A stretch of DNA of 50,376 nt from Allomyces macrogynus ATCC 38327. Its lineage: Eukaryota; Blastocladiomycota; Blastocladiomycetes; Blastocladiales; Blastocladiaceae. The position numbers and the translations under genes were made by a program. The notes below the pieces were generated by a model, which searched no databases, had not been told where the DNA came from, and worked only from the letters and a program-made list of their open reading frames with translations. The stretch lies in assembly GCA_000151295.1 (NCBI GenBank), contig GG745335.1:1496908-1547283 (forward strand), written 5' to 3'. Below, piece by piece: positions 40,538-50,376 of this stretch (the stretch's first letter is position 1; each line of letters starts with the position of its first letter).

Positions 40538-41490
40538 ATGATCACATAACCATCCGCTCTCGTCTTCACGGAGCTCCCGCCCAAGCTGCGCGACGTGATT
40601 AAACTCCGGCTCGCTGGCTTAAGCTCGCCAAGACATGCCGCGCTCTTGCCAAGCAGTTCCTTGGCCCGCATCCGACTGCACGTTCCCAGCGTGCTGGCTC
40701 GACATATGGGTGTCCATCCGGACCGCTGATCGCGGCCGACGAGGGCGCGTTACGCGCGACCCGAAAGCGCCGCGAGTCCGCGTCACAGCCGACCGGAGCC
40801 CTTGGTCGGCGGACAACGTGGCGTGGTGTTCCGTCTACGACCATGCCCAGCTGAGCAACTTGGAGAGGCTTGATTACGAGTGGCCCTGGCCCTTGGACTT
40901 GAACGACCCGCTGATCCTTCTGCGCGCGGTCAAGCTGGCGACCGCAAGCAAGGTCCCGTTACCGCCCACGTTTCTCGTCCGTATTTGCGCGCCACCGCCG
41001 ATCGTCGTGCGCGACGATTTGTCCACCGCACGAAAACTCCGCGGTGCGCGTGGGTTCTCTATTGTGCACTGCGCGCGGCGACACGGCACTTGCTCGAGAT
41101 CGCGCCCGTGGTCTACGAGGACGTCGTGCGTGTCATGGAAGCCTAGCGGGAGCCGTTGCCGAGTGACGAGGAACTAGCCAGCGAAATGGCGGATGTGTTT
41201 CTGCCCGAATCGCCGCGACTCGGGCTCTACTTTCTCGCCGTGCGGTTCGCGTGGGAGACGGAAGTGTTTCAGTACGACCTTTGTCGTCGGCGTGTTCCGC
41301 ATCGTGTTTGATGGGCTGCAGGGGACTCGCGCGGGCAGAGGGAAACCGAGGGTCGACGTGACGATGCAAGCGCGCTTGCGTGCCGTCGTCTGCCGATCGG
41401 TCAAAAGCTCGCCGATACGGTGCGGAACGTGGATCCGGTGGGGAATGCGGTGTTGGGGCAGCGTGGCGATCTGCCAGCGCTGGCCGTGAG
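40538..41490 (+). pseudogene. F-box family B, copy 2, broken
   Basis: Collinear with copy 1. The ATG at 40538 is followed at codon 4 by TAA, where copy 1 has CAA (Gln). The F-box is degraded (ELPPKLRDVIKLRLA can be followed only across frames). The middle part is still readable: VRVTADRSPWSADNVAW, LLRAVKLATASKVPLPPTFL. Further frame changes occur near 41030 and 41275 before FVVGVFRIVFDGLQ and MQARLRAVVCRSV, which match the end of copy 1. It is a tandem duplicate in more advanced decay. Confidence 0.65.
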
Positions 41491-41793
41491 CGTGGATGTC
41501 CATCGGACGTGGTTGAAGCAGTAGGGTCTTACAAATGCAATGCGTTGTTGTTCCTCTCCCACGCACATTTTTCCGTATGCCGGGCGTCAGGGTCGCAGCC
41601 GTTTGCGACAGTTCGTGGTTTTTGGCGACGGACATCATTGGATTGCAGGATTCGGGGTTGGCATTTGGCGCGTCTTGGTGTGCCACGTCACTCAGGCACT
41701 GGTACCACGTCATCCAGCTGGTCTCTCTTCGCCAAGTCCAAAAGTCGCGATCAGCGGCAACATCGCACGCGGAGAGCCATTCATTTCACGGCC

Positions 41794-42848
41794 ATGTCGA
41801 CCAACGCCCCCACACTCGCTGCAACCCGCGCACCAGCACGACTACCGCCAGTTATCGACCCTCCTCAAGCGCAAACCGGCGGCCCACGCTCTCCACCCGC
41901 TCCAGCACCCTCCCGAGCGCCATTGAAGCCAGCAGCACCTGTATCAGCTCCGCAACGCGTCCGAGCCCTCCTTGTTCAACACCGTCATGTCACCATCCAA
42001 CTCCTCTCCGCGCTCGCCGGTTACGCGCACCGTTCCTCGATCGGCAACGTGAACACGGTCCCCGACATCTTGCCCAGCTCGCACCTGCGCGAGGCCATTC
42101 GACTACAGCACGAGCTCGACAGAGCGCTCGACGACCGTACGCTGGCTTATCCCTCAGTACCAGTGTACTTGTGTCCATCCTGACGCACACTCTCCACCAC
42201 CAGTCCAGCACCACCTGACCCTGCACGCGCAAGCCGCGGCGCTGACCACAGCCATGCACGCGCAAAACAACCAAATCGTCGCGCTGATCCGCACACTCTA
42301 CTCGGCACATCAGGCGCTCGACCTGGTTCTCGACCAGGCGCGTGCGCGTGTCGCTGCCGCGACTGCCCCAAAGCCAGTGGTTCCGCGCGACGTGATCCAG
42401 TACTCGAATTTGCTCTCGGGCCAGACATCGGCGCCAGCGTTCCCGCCGAATCCGCGCATGCGGCCCGCGAAACTCGCGGCGTTCCCGGACGAGGCGGCCA
42501 TGTTGTCGGGCGCGTTGATGCACCAGGACGCGCCGCTCGAGTTGGTGGGGGTAGGCGTGGATGGCGGGGTGCCGGATACGGCGGGAGTGGGGATGGTGCC
42601 AATCGCGGCGGCGGTGGGGCAGGTCGCGACACCGGGTGGGAAGGGTGGGGCGGATGGTGGTGTCGTTGATTACGGTGCGTGGTGGGATGTGTTTGGGTGT
42701 GGTGGGCGTGTTACTCACGATGTGGCTGACAGATACGGCCAGCGTGCCAGTTACCGAGAACGTGTCGACGAGCATGGCCTCATTATCGGGCTTTGGCGAC
42801 CTCGAGGACCTCATGGACGAGGACGGCGCGCTGGATTTGGACTTGTAG
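41794..42848 (+). CDS. MED4: Mediator complex subunit 4
   Basis: Exons 41794-42136, 42204-42674 and 42733-42848. Introns of 67 nt (GTACGC/CCAG) and 58 nt (GTGCGT/ACAG) are both phase 1, giving 309 residues. The core shows the Med4 pattern: a helical pair (LREAIRLQHELDRALDDLQ, then NNQIVALIRTLYSAHQALDL) and the conserved short block DVIQYSNLLSGQTSAP, followed by FPPNPRMRPAKLAAFPDEAA and MLSGAL (compare the family's IxYAxxxSxxxSAP then YPTDxEMRxG). The C-terminus is acidic (DLEDLMDEDGALDLDL), as in fungal Med4. Med4 sits in the Mediator middle module linking activators to RNA polymerase II. The first 50 residues are Pro/Ala-rich and their exact start is less sure. Confidence 0.8.
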
Positions 42849-42998
42849 GTCTCGTCGCGCGCGTCGATACATTAGATTTCCAATTTTGCCAGGCGTCACG
42901 ATTCGGTGCGCTGTCAAAATGCGACAGCGTGCACTCCGCTCCACCCCCACGCGTCACGCTTCTATTATTTTTGCACGATCCGAGCACTGACCGACCGT

Positions 42999-44016
42999 TC
43001 ATTGCGGCACAACCGCTCCTCGACCGTTTGAAGCCGTCGTCGACGGTGGCGAGTTCCCGGGCAAGAACAGCGGCTCTTCAATGACCGCCGGCGCCAGGGG
43101 CCGCTGCTGGCCCGTGGGCAAATAGAGCGGATCGCGGTCAAACTCGACGACAGCTGCAGCCGGCAGGTATCGCCAGAGACGCCATCCAACGTCGTAGTTG
43201 TACTGGGACCTGCTCGTGATCCCGCCGCGTTAGGCGCGACTGGCGCTGCTGGCTTTCGCGCATCGGGCATGCCCCCGTGCGATTGTCGCCGCCGCCTCTG
43301 AGTCAGTACGCCCCCAATGAGAATCGCGCCAGTGATGACCAACCCGCCGACCACGCCCACGACCGCGCGGGACGCCTGGCTCGCGGGATTCGTGCTGGAT
43401 TTCGCCCACGGCGTTGGCGTTGGCCTTTGCGACGACACGGTGGCCGTCAACGATGCATAAACTGTTGATGTCGTGGACGAAATCGACGTCGTTATTAAGC
43501 GAGCGCACATGAACAGCGGTTCGGCACACTTGTCCCCGTCTACGCACGGGTTGTCAAACGATCCCTTGACAATCTCGCATCGTGTATTGTCTGCGAGCCG
43601 CGGCACGCACATGGGGTGGGCGCGTCGTGACAGTACGTGCGTGGGTCCTGGTACGTGCACTGGTATCACAGTGAGCTTCTGCGAAGAGAGTAATAGAGCA
43701 AGTCACCAGGACCAGCAACCGTTCATAACGCTGGCACGACCGAAACTCGACGGTGCTCGAACAATCGGTTGGCATGCACCGGCCAGTATTTCATGTTTCC
43801 TTTGCTGTCAATTTTGCGCACATTAACAGTTGCATCACTCACGATCCAGCCTTCCAAACGCACGCATTTCGACATACCGCCGCAATCGCTGCTGGTCTTG
43901 CATAGGCCCGGGCTCGCGGATACTGAATGAATCGCGATGACAAGAGCAAGCATGACCAAGACAAGGATCACCGCAGTTCTGTAGCGTCGATGGGTATGGG
44001 CGAGTCGCTCCACCAT
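42999..44016 (-). CDS. Cys-rich single-pass membrane protein with YLP tail (paralog B)
   Basis: Exon 1 (44016-43843) encodes a basic start and a hydrophobic signal (TAVILVLVMLALVIAIHSV), then CKTSSDCGGMSKCV. The 164-nt intron (GTGAGT/GCAG, phase 0) joins to exon 2 at 43678: MCVPRLADNTRCEI, CVDGDKCAEPLFMC, a Ser/Thr-rich stalk, a Gly/Val membrane helix (VVGVVGGLVITGAILIGGV) and RRRRQ as stop-transfer. Between about 43270 and 43200 the frame must shift to reach the tail WRYLPAAAVVEF, DRDPLYLPTG and EEPLFLPG, which ends TGA at 42999. No clean intron explains the shift, so an indel is possible. The tail motifs match the neighbour at 44387-45112. This looks like a secreted-pathway surface protein with a disulphide-rich ectodomain; the ligand is unknown. 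Confidence 0.6.
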
Positions 44017-44386
44017 ATTGGCGTGCTGGTTGGTTGATGTCGTTTGCACGCAGTCAGCTCGTTCAAATGTGTTCCTGTTATCGCTTGTGTGCCAAGAGGA
44101 TGAGCTGGATGGCCATCTTCAACCGGTTTTGGAGGACACGTTGATGAGAGAGAGGACCAATGTTGGCGAGCTTGGGTCCGGCAAACCCCTTCTTTCCGAC
44201 AGTCGTTAGTCTGACAGACTCTCCCCAGGGCGTTGCTTTCATCGTCCTGCCTGTGGGTGGCGACACGAACTCTCCCCCGACTCGCAAGCAAGCTGCAACG
44301 TCGATACGCTGCATCAACTGTGTGTCGAACTTGCTGCCGGGTATTGCAACCTGTTCTCTTTGAAAAATTCATGCTCAGCCATCATT
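44017..44386. other. Spacer between the two membrane-protein paralogs
   Basis: About 370 bases, holding the promoter of paralog B and the 3' end of paralog A, both on the minus strand. AT content is higher than average. No gene seen. Confidence 0.45.
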
Positions 44387-45112
44387 CTAAATACTACTGC
44401 TACGGTTCAGTGCCGGGCGACTGACGGCCGTCAAGGGCTGCACGCGTGCAGGCAAATACAGCGGTTCTTGGTCGATGGGAGCTGGGGGCAAGTAGACGGG
44501 ATCCGGGTCAATCACAAAACGCGCCTGGCCATTGCGCGCGGGCTGCTGGGTTGGCTGCGCTTCATTTCCTGCCGTCACGGTAGTCGCGGGCGGCCGGATC
44601 GCCGCCACTTCAGGCTGCGGGTCCGTCGAGTACAATGGACTTGGACTCGCTGTTGTCGCCAAACTCGATGCGCCCGTTGGAGACCGCATCGTTTCCGGCT
44701 TGAAACCAGTAGGAATCGGCGCCGCGGCCCTGGCTGGCGGCGGCGAGACTGGTGCCTGCGGCACAGGCTGGTCGAACCGATGCCGGCGCGTGATCCAGAT
44801 GACCACGGCCACGATCGCGCACAGCAACACGAGCCCGCCAATCACCATCGAAATGGTGACAGCCGTAATCATGCTGTTGGCGGTCTTGTTGAAGCCAGAG
44901 TCCCACGAGTTAAAGGCGAACGTATTCGATGAAGGCGTCGAAAACCCGCGCATGATCGCGACGGTCCCCGTGCCCCAAATGGTGGTGATACTGGTGGACG
45001 AGGTGGTTGCCGTTGACGAGGATAACCAAGACGTTGACGGGGTTGGCCCATTGTCCGCCATGGCCGGTTGCACCGCCAGAGCCAGGGCAAGTGCGAGCGC
45101 GTGCGTGAACAT
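44387..45112 (-). CDS. Single-pass membrane protein with YLP tail (paralog A)
   Basis: One exon of 242 codons. The ATG at 45112 starts a textbook signal peptide (MFTHALALALALAVQPAMA, then DNG). A Ser/Thr-rich extracellular stalk follows, then a membrane helix (ISMVIGGLVLLCAIVAVVIW) and ITRRHR as stop-transfer. The cytoplasmic part is Pro-rich and ends with two repeated motifs, DPDPVYLPPAP and QEPLYLPARV, before a stop at 44387. Topology and tail match paralog B, but this copy lacks the Cys-rich block. The layout resembles fungal wall-stress sensors (Ser/Thr stalk, one TM, short tail), but no WSC domain is present. Receptor or sensor function is inference. Confidence 0.72.
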   Translation of the reverse strand: MFTHALALALALAVQPAMADNGPTPSTSWLSSSTATTSSTSITTIWGTGTVAIMRGFSTPSSNTFAFNSWDSGFNKTANSMITAVTISMVIGGLVLLCAIVAVVIWITRRHRFDQPVPQAPVSPPPARAAAPIPTGFKPETMRSPTGASSLATTASPSPLYSTDPQPEVAAIRPPATTVTAGNEAQPTQQPARNGQARFVIDPDPVYLPPAPIDQEPLYLPARVQPLTAVSRPALNRSSSI

Positions 45113-45661
45113 GGTCCGAGCGCTTGGATATACGCGTCGAGATTGGTGGTGTTGACTGCGATGCTCCATGCTGGGTCTAGAAACGCGTGGGTACTGGTTA
45201 GGTCTTTGTCGTGATTGTGCGTCTGCCGCGTCGGGAATCGCAATCGCGGCGCAAGGTATTGGAGGACGTGAACCTTTGGGGGACAGCGCGCGCACGTCCT
45301 CGCAGGGAGGAGAGGAGAACGAGATGGTGGAGAGGGGAACGAGATAGTGGAGAGTGGTTGAAGTGATGGCGTCAGGACAAATTGGCGAAAGTTGGCGCAC
45401 CTGCAACAGCACTTGTGGCGTCGTTGCCAATACAAAAGCGCTCTTCTGCCTGTGTTCTCGACTGTTGTTTCCAGGAGCGGGAAGCCCATGGACGCGCCCA
45501 CCCTTTTCAGAGTATGGGGGGGGGGGGGGGGAGATGGTTCAGCAGCACGACATGATCATGTATCAATAATGTAATCGGGTCATTGGTTGCAAAAGCTGAT
45601 CAAAGGAAAACACGCGCATCACAGGGTCTAGGTATTTCAACACGCGCCCCAAGACGCGCGC
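45113..45661. other. Spacer between paralog A and the amine oxidase
   Basis: About 550 bases, upstream of paralog A and downstream of the amine-oxidase stop. It contains a 16-G run at 45516-45531. A GAGATGGTGGAGAGGGGAAC-like segment near 45321-45350 is repeated imperfectly. No gene seen. Confidence 0.5.
45516..45531 (+). repeat. Poly-G tract (16 G)
   Basis: Sixteen consecutive G in the intergenic stretch upstream of paralog A; poly-C on the minus, coding strand. Confidence 0.9.
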
Positions 45662-47598
45662 CTACATCTCCACCCCCTGCTGGCCCGTCGACATGACAAC
45701 GTGCCCGCGCGGCCCGTCCGCGCGGCGACGCAGCGTCGTCGCATGCTGCGCGCACGCCTTGAGCCCCGTCGGGTAATACTTGAACCGCGAGCACTTACCC
45801 TTCATGCACTGCGCGACCTGGTCGGCCGTATCAGCGCCCGCGTTCAGCGCGCCGTGCACGTACCCAAACTGGTTCATGCTCGCCATTTCGCCCGAGAAGA
45901 AGAAACGTTTGTTGAGCGGCGCGACAAGGTTCTCCCACGACTCGACAGTCATGCCAAGCGGCCAGTTGGTGAAGGATCCGTGGAAAAGCGGGTCCGACTT
46001 CCATCGCGGGATCACGGCCGCGGTCGGGCGCGGGATCGTCTGCTTGGGGTACATTTGGCGGAGCACAGCCATGATCTCGTCAATGATTTGTGCGTCGGTG
46101 AGCCGTTCGGGGCGGACGGCCTCGTTGCCCGTGAGCTTGAAGATGTTGCGCTTGCCGTTGGCCGACTTGGGCATGTAAACAGTGGCCATGTCGTTCTGGA
46201 AGATCGGGTAGTAGCCCTTGCGCTCGCTGGAATTGATCCCGAAATCAACGTCAGTTTCAGCGCGCGTTTAGCGAATATAACCGGGTGGAGAAGCATGCGC
46301 ACCTCGCAAACAGCGTGAACGTGTGGTTCGACCACAACTGGTAAGGGAAATTGAGGAAAATCTTCTGGTAGTCTTCGATAGATATGGAACTTGTAGAGCG
46401 CCTCGGTCTTCCACTCGGGAAGCGCCGGCATGAAGTTGACCACCTTCTCCTGGTAAACGCCGAGCGCAAACGTCGAAATCACGTAGTCGGCGCGGTAGGT
46501 GCACCCATCGCGCGTCGTGACGGTCACGTCCAACTAGCCGTAGGCCACGTCAGTGACGCGCTTGTTGAAGTGCACCTTGGTCGTGGCCTTGGCCTCCTCG
46601 AGCAGCTTTTCGACAATGAGCTTGTACCCACGCTGGTCGGTGGCAAAGTAGTTGTCCTCGCCGTACTCTTCGACTGCGGAAGGAAGCGAGCGGGGGGGGG
46701 GGGGGGGATCGTCAGTTGTCGGTGGTCGGCGGGCGGAGCGCGAATGTGAGTGCGGTGCGAGTGGAGAAGGGCCGTTCAAGTGTCGGCGTCGGCCGTGTAG
46801 AATCCCGAGTTGATGGATGCGTCGCTAGCAAATTCATAGTCGATTTCTTGGTATTCGCTGTTCAGGAGAGCTCAACCCAGCTGAGAACAAGATCTCACGA
46901 GCACAGAAAAAAACCGGCGACAGATACACGTACTAGAGGTCATGCAGCGGCGACTAGTTCCGCCAGCCGGCCATTTGCAGGGCCGTGCGGACCGAAATAT
47001 CTTGGAGGCCGCGCTGAGCGTGATCGGCAACAATCTCCTGGGCCTTCTTGAAGCTTTTCTCCCACTCGTCGGCGACATTGGACGTGTCGAGCGTGCCATC
47101 CGACTTGATGACAATGCGGTCGTCAAAGTCGGTCTTGATCGTCTTGATGCCGTACTTTTTTCAACGTCCAGATCGGGTTCTCGGTCTTGCCACCAACGCC
47201 CTCGACCCAGTTGCCGCCAGCTACACACGAGGTAATCAAGATCCGAATCAGCACATGTCCACGCTTTGGCATCAAACCAACGTGCCGCAACTCTGCTGTT
47301 AATACGCACCCTCGATCTTGACGTCGCCAAGCTGCGCCTGCTTCAAACGGCCGCAAATCACGTCCTGCGCCTCGAGAATCATAAAGTCGGTGATATTGCG
47401 TGCGTTCAGAGCGCGTGCTGCCGAAACGCCCGCCACACCGGCGCCGAGGATCAGGACCTTGGTCTTGATCTGGTTCTTGGGCGCAGCGTGCACGGCGATC
47501 GTGGCCGTCGAGGCGAGCAGGACGGCCACGAGGAGGAGGAGCGCATGGGCCGCGGTCGGGCGCGATGCGCGGCGCGCGGCAGAAAAGACGTGAGCCAT
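45662..47598 (-). pseudogene. Flavin amine oxidase (polyamine-oxidase-like), multiply interrupted
   Basis: The ATG at 47598 gives a signal-like hydrophobic start (AAHALLLLVAVLLASTA) and the FAD dinucleotide motif VLILGAGVAGVSAARAL. Three introns splice cleanly: 47221-47309 (creating EAGGNWVEGVGG), 46858-46933 and 46227-46302. Conserved blocks follow to the end: YGIKTIKTDFDD, YEYQEIDYEFA, DQRGYKLIVEKL, ADYVISTFALGV, DYQKIFLNFPYQLW, ERKGYYPIFQ, RWKSDPLFHGSFTNW and a FAD-binding end with FFSGEM. Lesions: six A where five keep frame (47156-47161), TAG at 46954-46956, no usable donor near 46790, TAG at 46534-46536, and one extra base near 46380. The family oxidises polyamines or other amines to an aldehyde plus H2O2. 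Each block is well conserved, so decay is recent or some lesions are sequence errors. Confidence 0.75.
46692..46707 (+). repeat. Poly-G tract (16 G) in an amine-oxidase intron
   Basis: On the coding (minus) strand this is 16 C followed by GCTCGCTTCCTTCCGCAG, directly before the exon that starts at 46673. It therefore forms part of a pyrimidine-rich 3' splice region. Confidence 0.9.
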
Positions 47599-49805
47599 CG
47601 TGAAGCAAAGATGCAAGGTGGGGAGCGCAAGGAGGAAGGGGTGCACGAGGGTGTGGGGCATGAGTTTTATATCAGGGGCTCGTGGTTCACCATGACGTTG
47701 CACGCAACATGACGAGGGCGCGCAGGGAGAAGACGATACAGTGGCGGGGGTCTGTTTCTTTGTCGATGCTCGAAAACAAACCGGAGACTAGAGCACGCGT
47801 TGGCGCGCGGACTGGTGTAACGACTTTCTTTAATTGAGATTTGACCGTTGCAACCGAACTGATCCTTTCGGTTTCGTTCAACATGGAGGCGCGACGTTGG
47901 TCCAGTCTCTGCAGCGCGATCATGATTTATCTCTTGCCACGCCCGTTTTTGGTCACGACGGGCCGAGCGAGAGTCGCGAGTTGATGGTTCATCGTGTGCT
48001 GTTGTTCGATTTCGAGACTGGGACCGCCCAGTTGGCGCTTAGCTGACGTGCAGGCAGGTATAGGCGCGGTATTGCGGGGGCGGCGCGCGGCGTGCAAGGG
48101 CCAGACGCGCCGCTGCTCGAAGTGGCGTGTGGTTGGGAACGGGGCTGAGCTCGCTTGTGTCTGGTTAGCCATACCCCCCGTGGCCAATTGACAGGAGCCA
48201 ATCAGCAATGTTTGGATGTGCTGCCAAAGTTCTGAACGCTTCAAACATGTGGCAACCGTGTCCCCAGCCATTCCTCCACAGACGACGGGTAGAATTTGGC
48301 GAAAACCATCACCAAGGGCCCATGACCTTGCCGTCAAAGGGAGCATCAACTCCCGTGATATCACACAGAAGATCGTCAACCGCTTCCAGTGCAAATCGGT
48401 GGACCATGGAGCACTACGAAACAATAAGCTGTGCTGCACGCAACATCCCGACATGATCTGATAACCTGGATGCTTTGCATGTCGTATTTGGAGCAAGAAT
48501 CATGGGCAACTTGAACATCGCATGAACAGTTCGCCGGCCAGGAAGCAATGTTGCTGCAAAAACCAACAATGCTGCAGCAACTGCAACTGCACTCATAAAT
48601 ACGGCCTTCTTGGGTCTTGCAGTGAGTGCACAGCAACAAGAAGCGCCTAGTCCATGATCATTTTGCCAATACTGCATCCAAGAAAAAGGCTCCATGTCGT
48701 TCATGGTGGATCAATCGAAACGAAATCAAGTCGCGGGACACTGAAAGCGAGGAGCCGCCATGCAAGCTGAACGTGGGTGCTGTTATTCAGCTGGGCGTGA
48801 GTGTGAGGTGTCAGCGCAAGTAATTGTACAGCCGAGCGCAAGTACTCGTGTGCAAGCTTCGGTGCAAATACACTCGCTCCAAGGAATGGGTGAGGTGGTG
48901 TGCAGGTCGCGATCGTGGCAGGGTGGCCGGCCGACGTTTTGCTGTCAGGAGATGTGCGGAGATGTGGAGTGACAAAGTATCGTACTGGTACGCCCGGTTT
49001 CCGCTTGGTGACGTGGAGCTTTGAATGGGTGCTTAGCTGACACACCACTCAGGGAGGCTTGGCCATCGCAGAGGGAGAGTGGGGACGCTTCTGGCTCCAA
49101 CCTCGTATGCATTACAGATCCGAGCCTTCGGAAAAAGTGACGCAAACCCGAGGTGGGCCGCCTGTCAGACCTGCTCAGCAGTGGCTCAGCGGCAAGCCCA
49201 TGTTGCACGTGTGCATGCATGGCATGGGCCGCAAAGGCAAAACGCTTTGGGTTTTTCGGCGTCGTTTTGCCCCCGACTCGATCAGAAAGACGAGCGTCCT
49301 GCTGAACGAACGTGGCCGGGAGCGTTCTGCAAGCGAGCGTTCACCGCCGCACCTCTGTCCACCACGTCGTCGCCAGCAAGTCGCCTTGCTGCACCGCGTC
49401 GTCGTCGTCGTCGACCCGTCGCCTCGGCTCCGCGCGCTCTACCAGCACTCCACGCACAACACTTCACGCCGCGCCGCGGACCGCGAGCTCGACCGCACGC
49501 TGCACCACCGCCACGACACCAAGGCGACGCCGACGCGCCCACGTCGCGAAGGCCACCGCTCGCGCCCTCACCGCACCAACACCGACGCGCCGTGTCAACG
49601 TCAACGGCCCGCGCGTCCCTGACCTTGGTTTGCTCGCCTGTGCTGTGTGCGCGCGCGTGCCTGCGCCCATTGGCGTCGCAACCACTGCCTGCAATCGCGT
49701 TCCCTGCCTCGTGCGACCGCGCTGCCGCCGGTCCCTGAACGAGTACATCCGTTGCGCTCGCGCTCGCATTCCCATCGCATTCCCCCCACGCATTCGACGC
49801 TGGCC
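47599..49805. other. 2.2-kb stretch without a defensible gene
   Basis: Composition is more AT-balanced between 47760 and 49050 than elsewhere. On the minus strand near 48590-48500 a hydrophobic stretch (AVFMSAVAVAAALLVFAATL) could be a signal anchor of a small secreted protein, but the downstream frame is short and without motifs. From 49300 the GC rises toward the zinc-finger gene and should include its promoter and 5' UTR. Confidence 0.4.
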
Positions 49806-50376
49806 ATGCTGGCTCCGCCGCCGGCATCCGATGCCGGTTACGCGCCGCTCGACCACACGCTGCCCCATCTCGGCGGCGGCGGTAACGGTGGCGACGCCGA
49901 TGGCACGACTCCGCCGCCGGGCGGCGATGGCGACGGGGGCAATGGTGGGCCGACGCAATTTGTGTGTGACGAGTGTGACCCGCCGCGCATTTTCGGGTGC
50001 GTTTTACGTTTGGCACCGTCTCCGTGGGAAGGCTGGACGGGGCTCCGTGTTCGATCCACGCGGTGGGCGCGGTGGGCGCGGCCGATGCCGACGCTCGACG
50101 CCATGCACGGCCGTGATCCCGACCACGATCACGATCGCGACCAGCACTGACGCACCCAATGTTCCCCACATCTCCTTCAACCTCCACAGCCGCAAGCACG
50201 ACCTGACGCGGCACAACGAGACACAGCACCTCAACAAGCGGCCCTACCGATGCCCGCGTCCGGGCTGCACGCTCGGCACCAACCGCCGCGACCAAGTCAA
50301 GCGGCACCTGCGCAACCACCGTATCTGCGTCGATGCCGTGTTCGCGCACCGCCATGGACCCGGAAGTCTCGCACAT
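49806..50376 (+). CDS. C2H2 zinc-finger protein, 5' part (runs off the window)
   Basis: Exon 1 is 49806-49996 (MLAPPPASDAGYAPLDH, a Gly-rich linker, then FVCDECDPPRIF). A 193-nt intron 49997-50189 (GTGCGT/ACAG, phase 2) joins to exon 2 from 50190. The junction completes the first finger, CDEC...RKHDLTRHNETQH, and the second is a standard Cx4Cx12Hx3H finger (CPRPGCTLGTNRRDQVKRHL, then RNH). The spacing in finger 1 is 14 rather than 12, so it may be atypical. The linker NKRPYRCP resembles the TGEKPY-type linker of DNA-binding fingers. This is a likely transcription factor; the target is unknown. The frame is open to the last base, so the rest lies beyond 50376. Confidence 0.75.

Noticed and set aside
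4800..46956. Genetic-code change in which UAG is sense
   Set aside because: FTR1, dihydroorotase, Med4 and membrane paralog A all end at TAG in the expected place, and the in-frame TAGs in F-box copies replace different residues (Lys, Trp). Nonsense mutation is simpler.
48414..48704. Small secreted or signal-anchored protein on the minus strand
   Set aside because: Only the hydrophobic stretch is suggestive; the rest is short, lacks a Cys pattern and has no intron or start support. Mentioned only within the gene-poor stretch.
1..50376. tRNA, rRNA, CRISPR, transposon or viral remnants
   Set aside because: I looked for tRNA B-box patterns, CRISPR-like spaced repeats, terminal repeats with a transposase or reverse-transcriptase motif, and viral genes, and found none I could support.

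Overview
The window is GC-rich eukaryotic nuclear DNA with many short spliceosomal introns. Most introns I can place are 49-109 nt, with GTACGT/GTACGC or GTGCGT-type donors and sometimes a CTAAC-like branch point. The gene set is fungal: cytosolic Hsp70, URA4-type dihydroorotase, the Ftr1 iron permease, Hpc2, Mediator Med4 and a KDM5 demethylase. A cyclic-nucleotide-gated channel, high GC and expanded decaying F-box families suggest a zoosporic fungus, most likely Blastocladiomycota (Allomyces, Catenaria or Blastocladiella relatives). That placement is inference from gene content. The 880-N run at 12186-13065 is an assembly gap.

Layout. 1-2.2 kb: 3' end of a coiled-coil protein with a possible Rab11-FIP-like helix, then AIM41/GatB-YqeY on the minus strand. 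2.4-6.5 kb: a decaying tandem array of F-box/LRR genes. 6.8-13.1 kb: a large KDM5 histone demethylase (minus), interrupted by the gap, divergent from an intact cytosolic HSP70 (13.76-16.04 kb). 16.6-18.0 kb: dihydroorotase (minus, three exons), divergent from Hpc2/ubinuclein (19.0-22.3 kb). 22.5-25.5 kb: a Sec14/GOLD protein and the FTR1 iron permease, both minus. 26.8-28.8 kb: an orphan protein with repeated CxCPxC motifs. 28.8-31.6 kb: no gene I can defend. 31.6-36.0 kb: a cyclic-nucleotide-gated channel on the minus strand (eight proposed exons), divergent from an unknown two-TM Ser-rich protein (36.8-39.0 kb). 39.3-41.5 kb: two decayed copies of a second F-box family. 41.8-42.8 kb: Med4. 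43.0-45.1 kb: two related single-pass membrane proteins with D/EP-x-YLP tail motifs. 45.7-47.6 kb: a flavin amine/polyamine oxidase with four interruptions and one abnormal exon boundary. 49.8 kb to the end: the start of a C2H2 zinc-finger gene.

Functional themes. There is a chromatin/transcription set (KDM5, Hpc2, Med4, C2H2 factor), housekeeping metabolism (dihydroorotase, Hsp70, AIM41), membrane transport and signalling (Ftr1, CNG channel, Sec14/GOLD), and lineage-specific or decaying genes. Most housekeeping genes splice into clean frames. The F-box copies and the amine oxidase carry several independent lesions, which argues for real pseudogenes more than uniformly poor sequence. Hpc2 and possibly KDM5 and AIM41 show one unresolved junction each.
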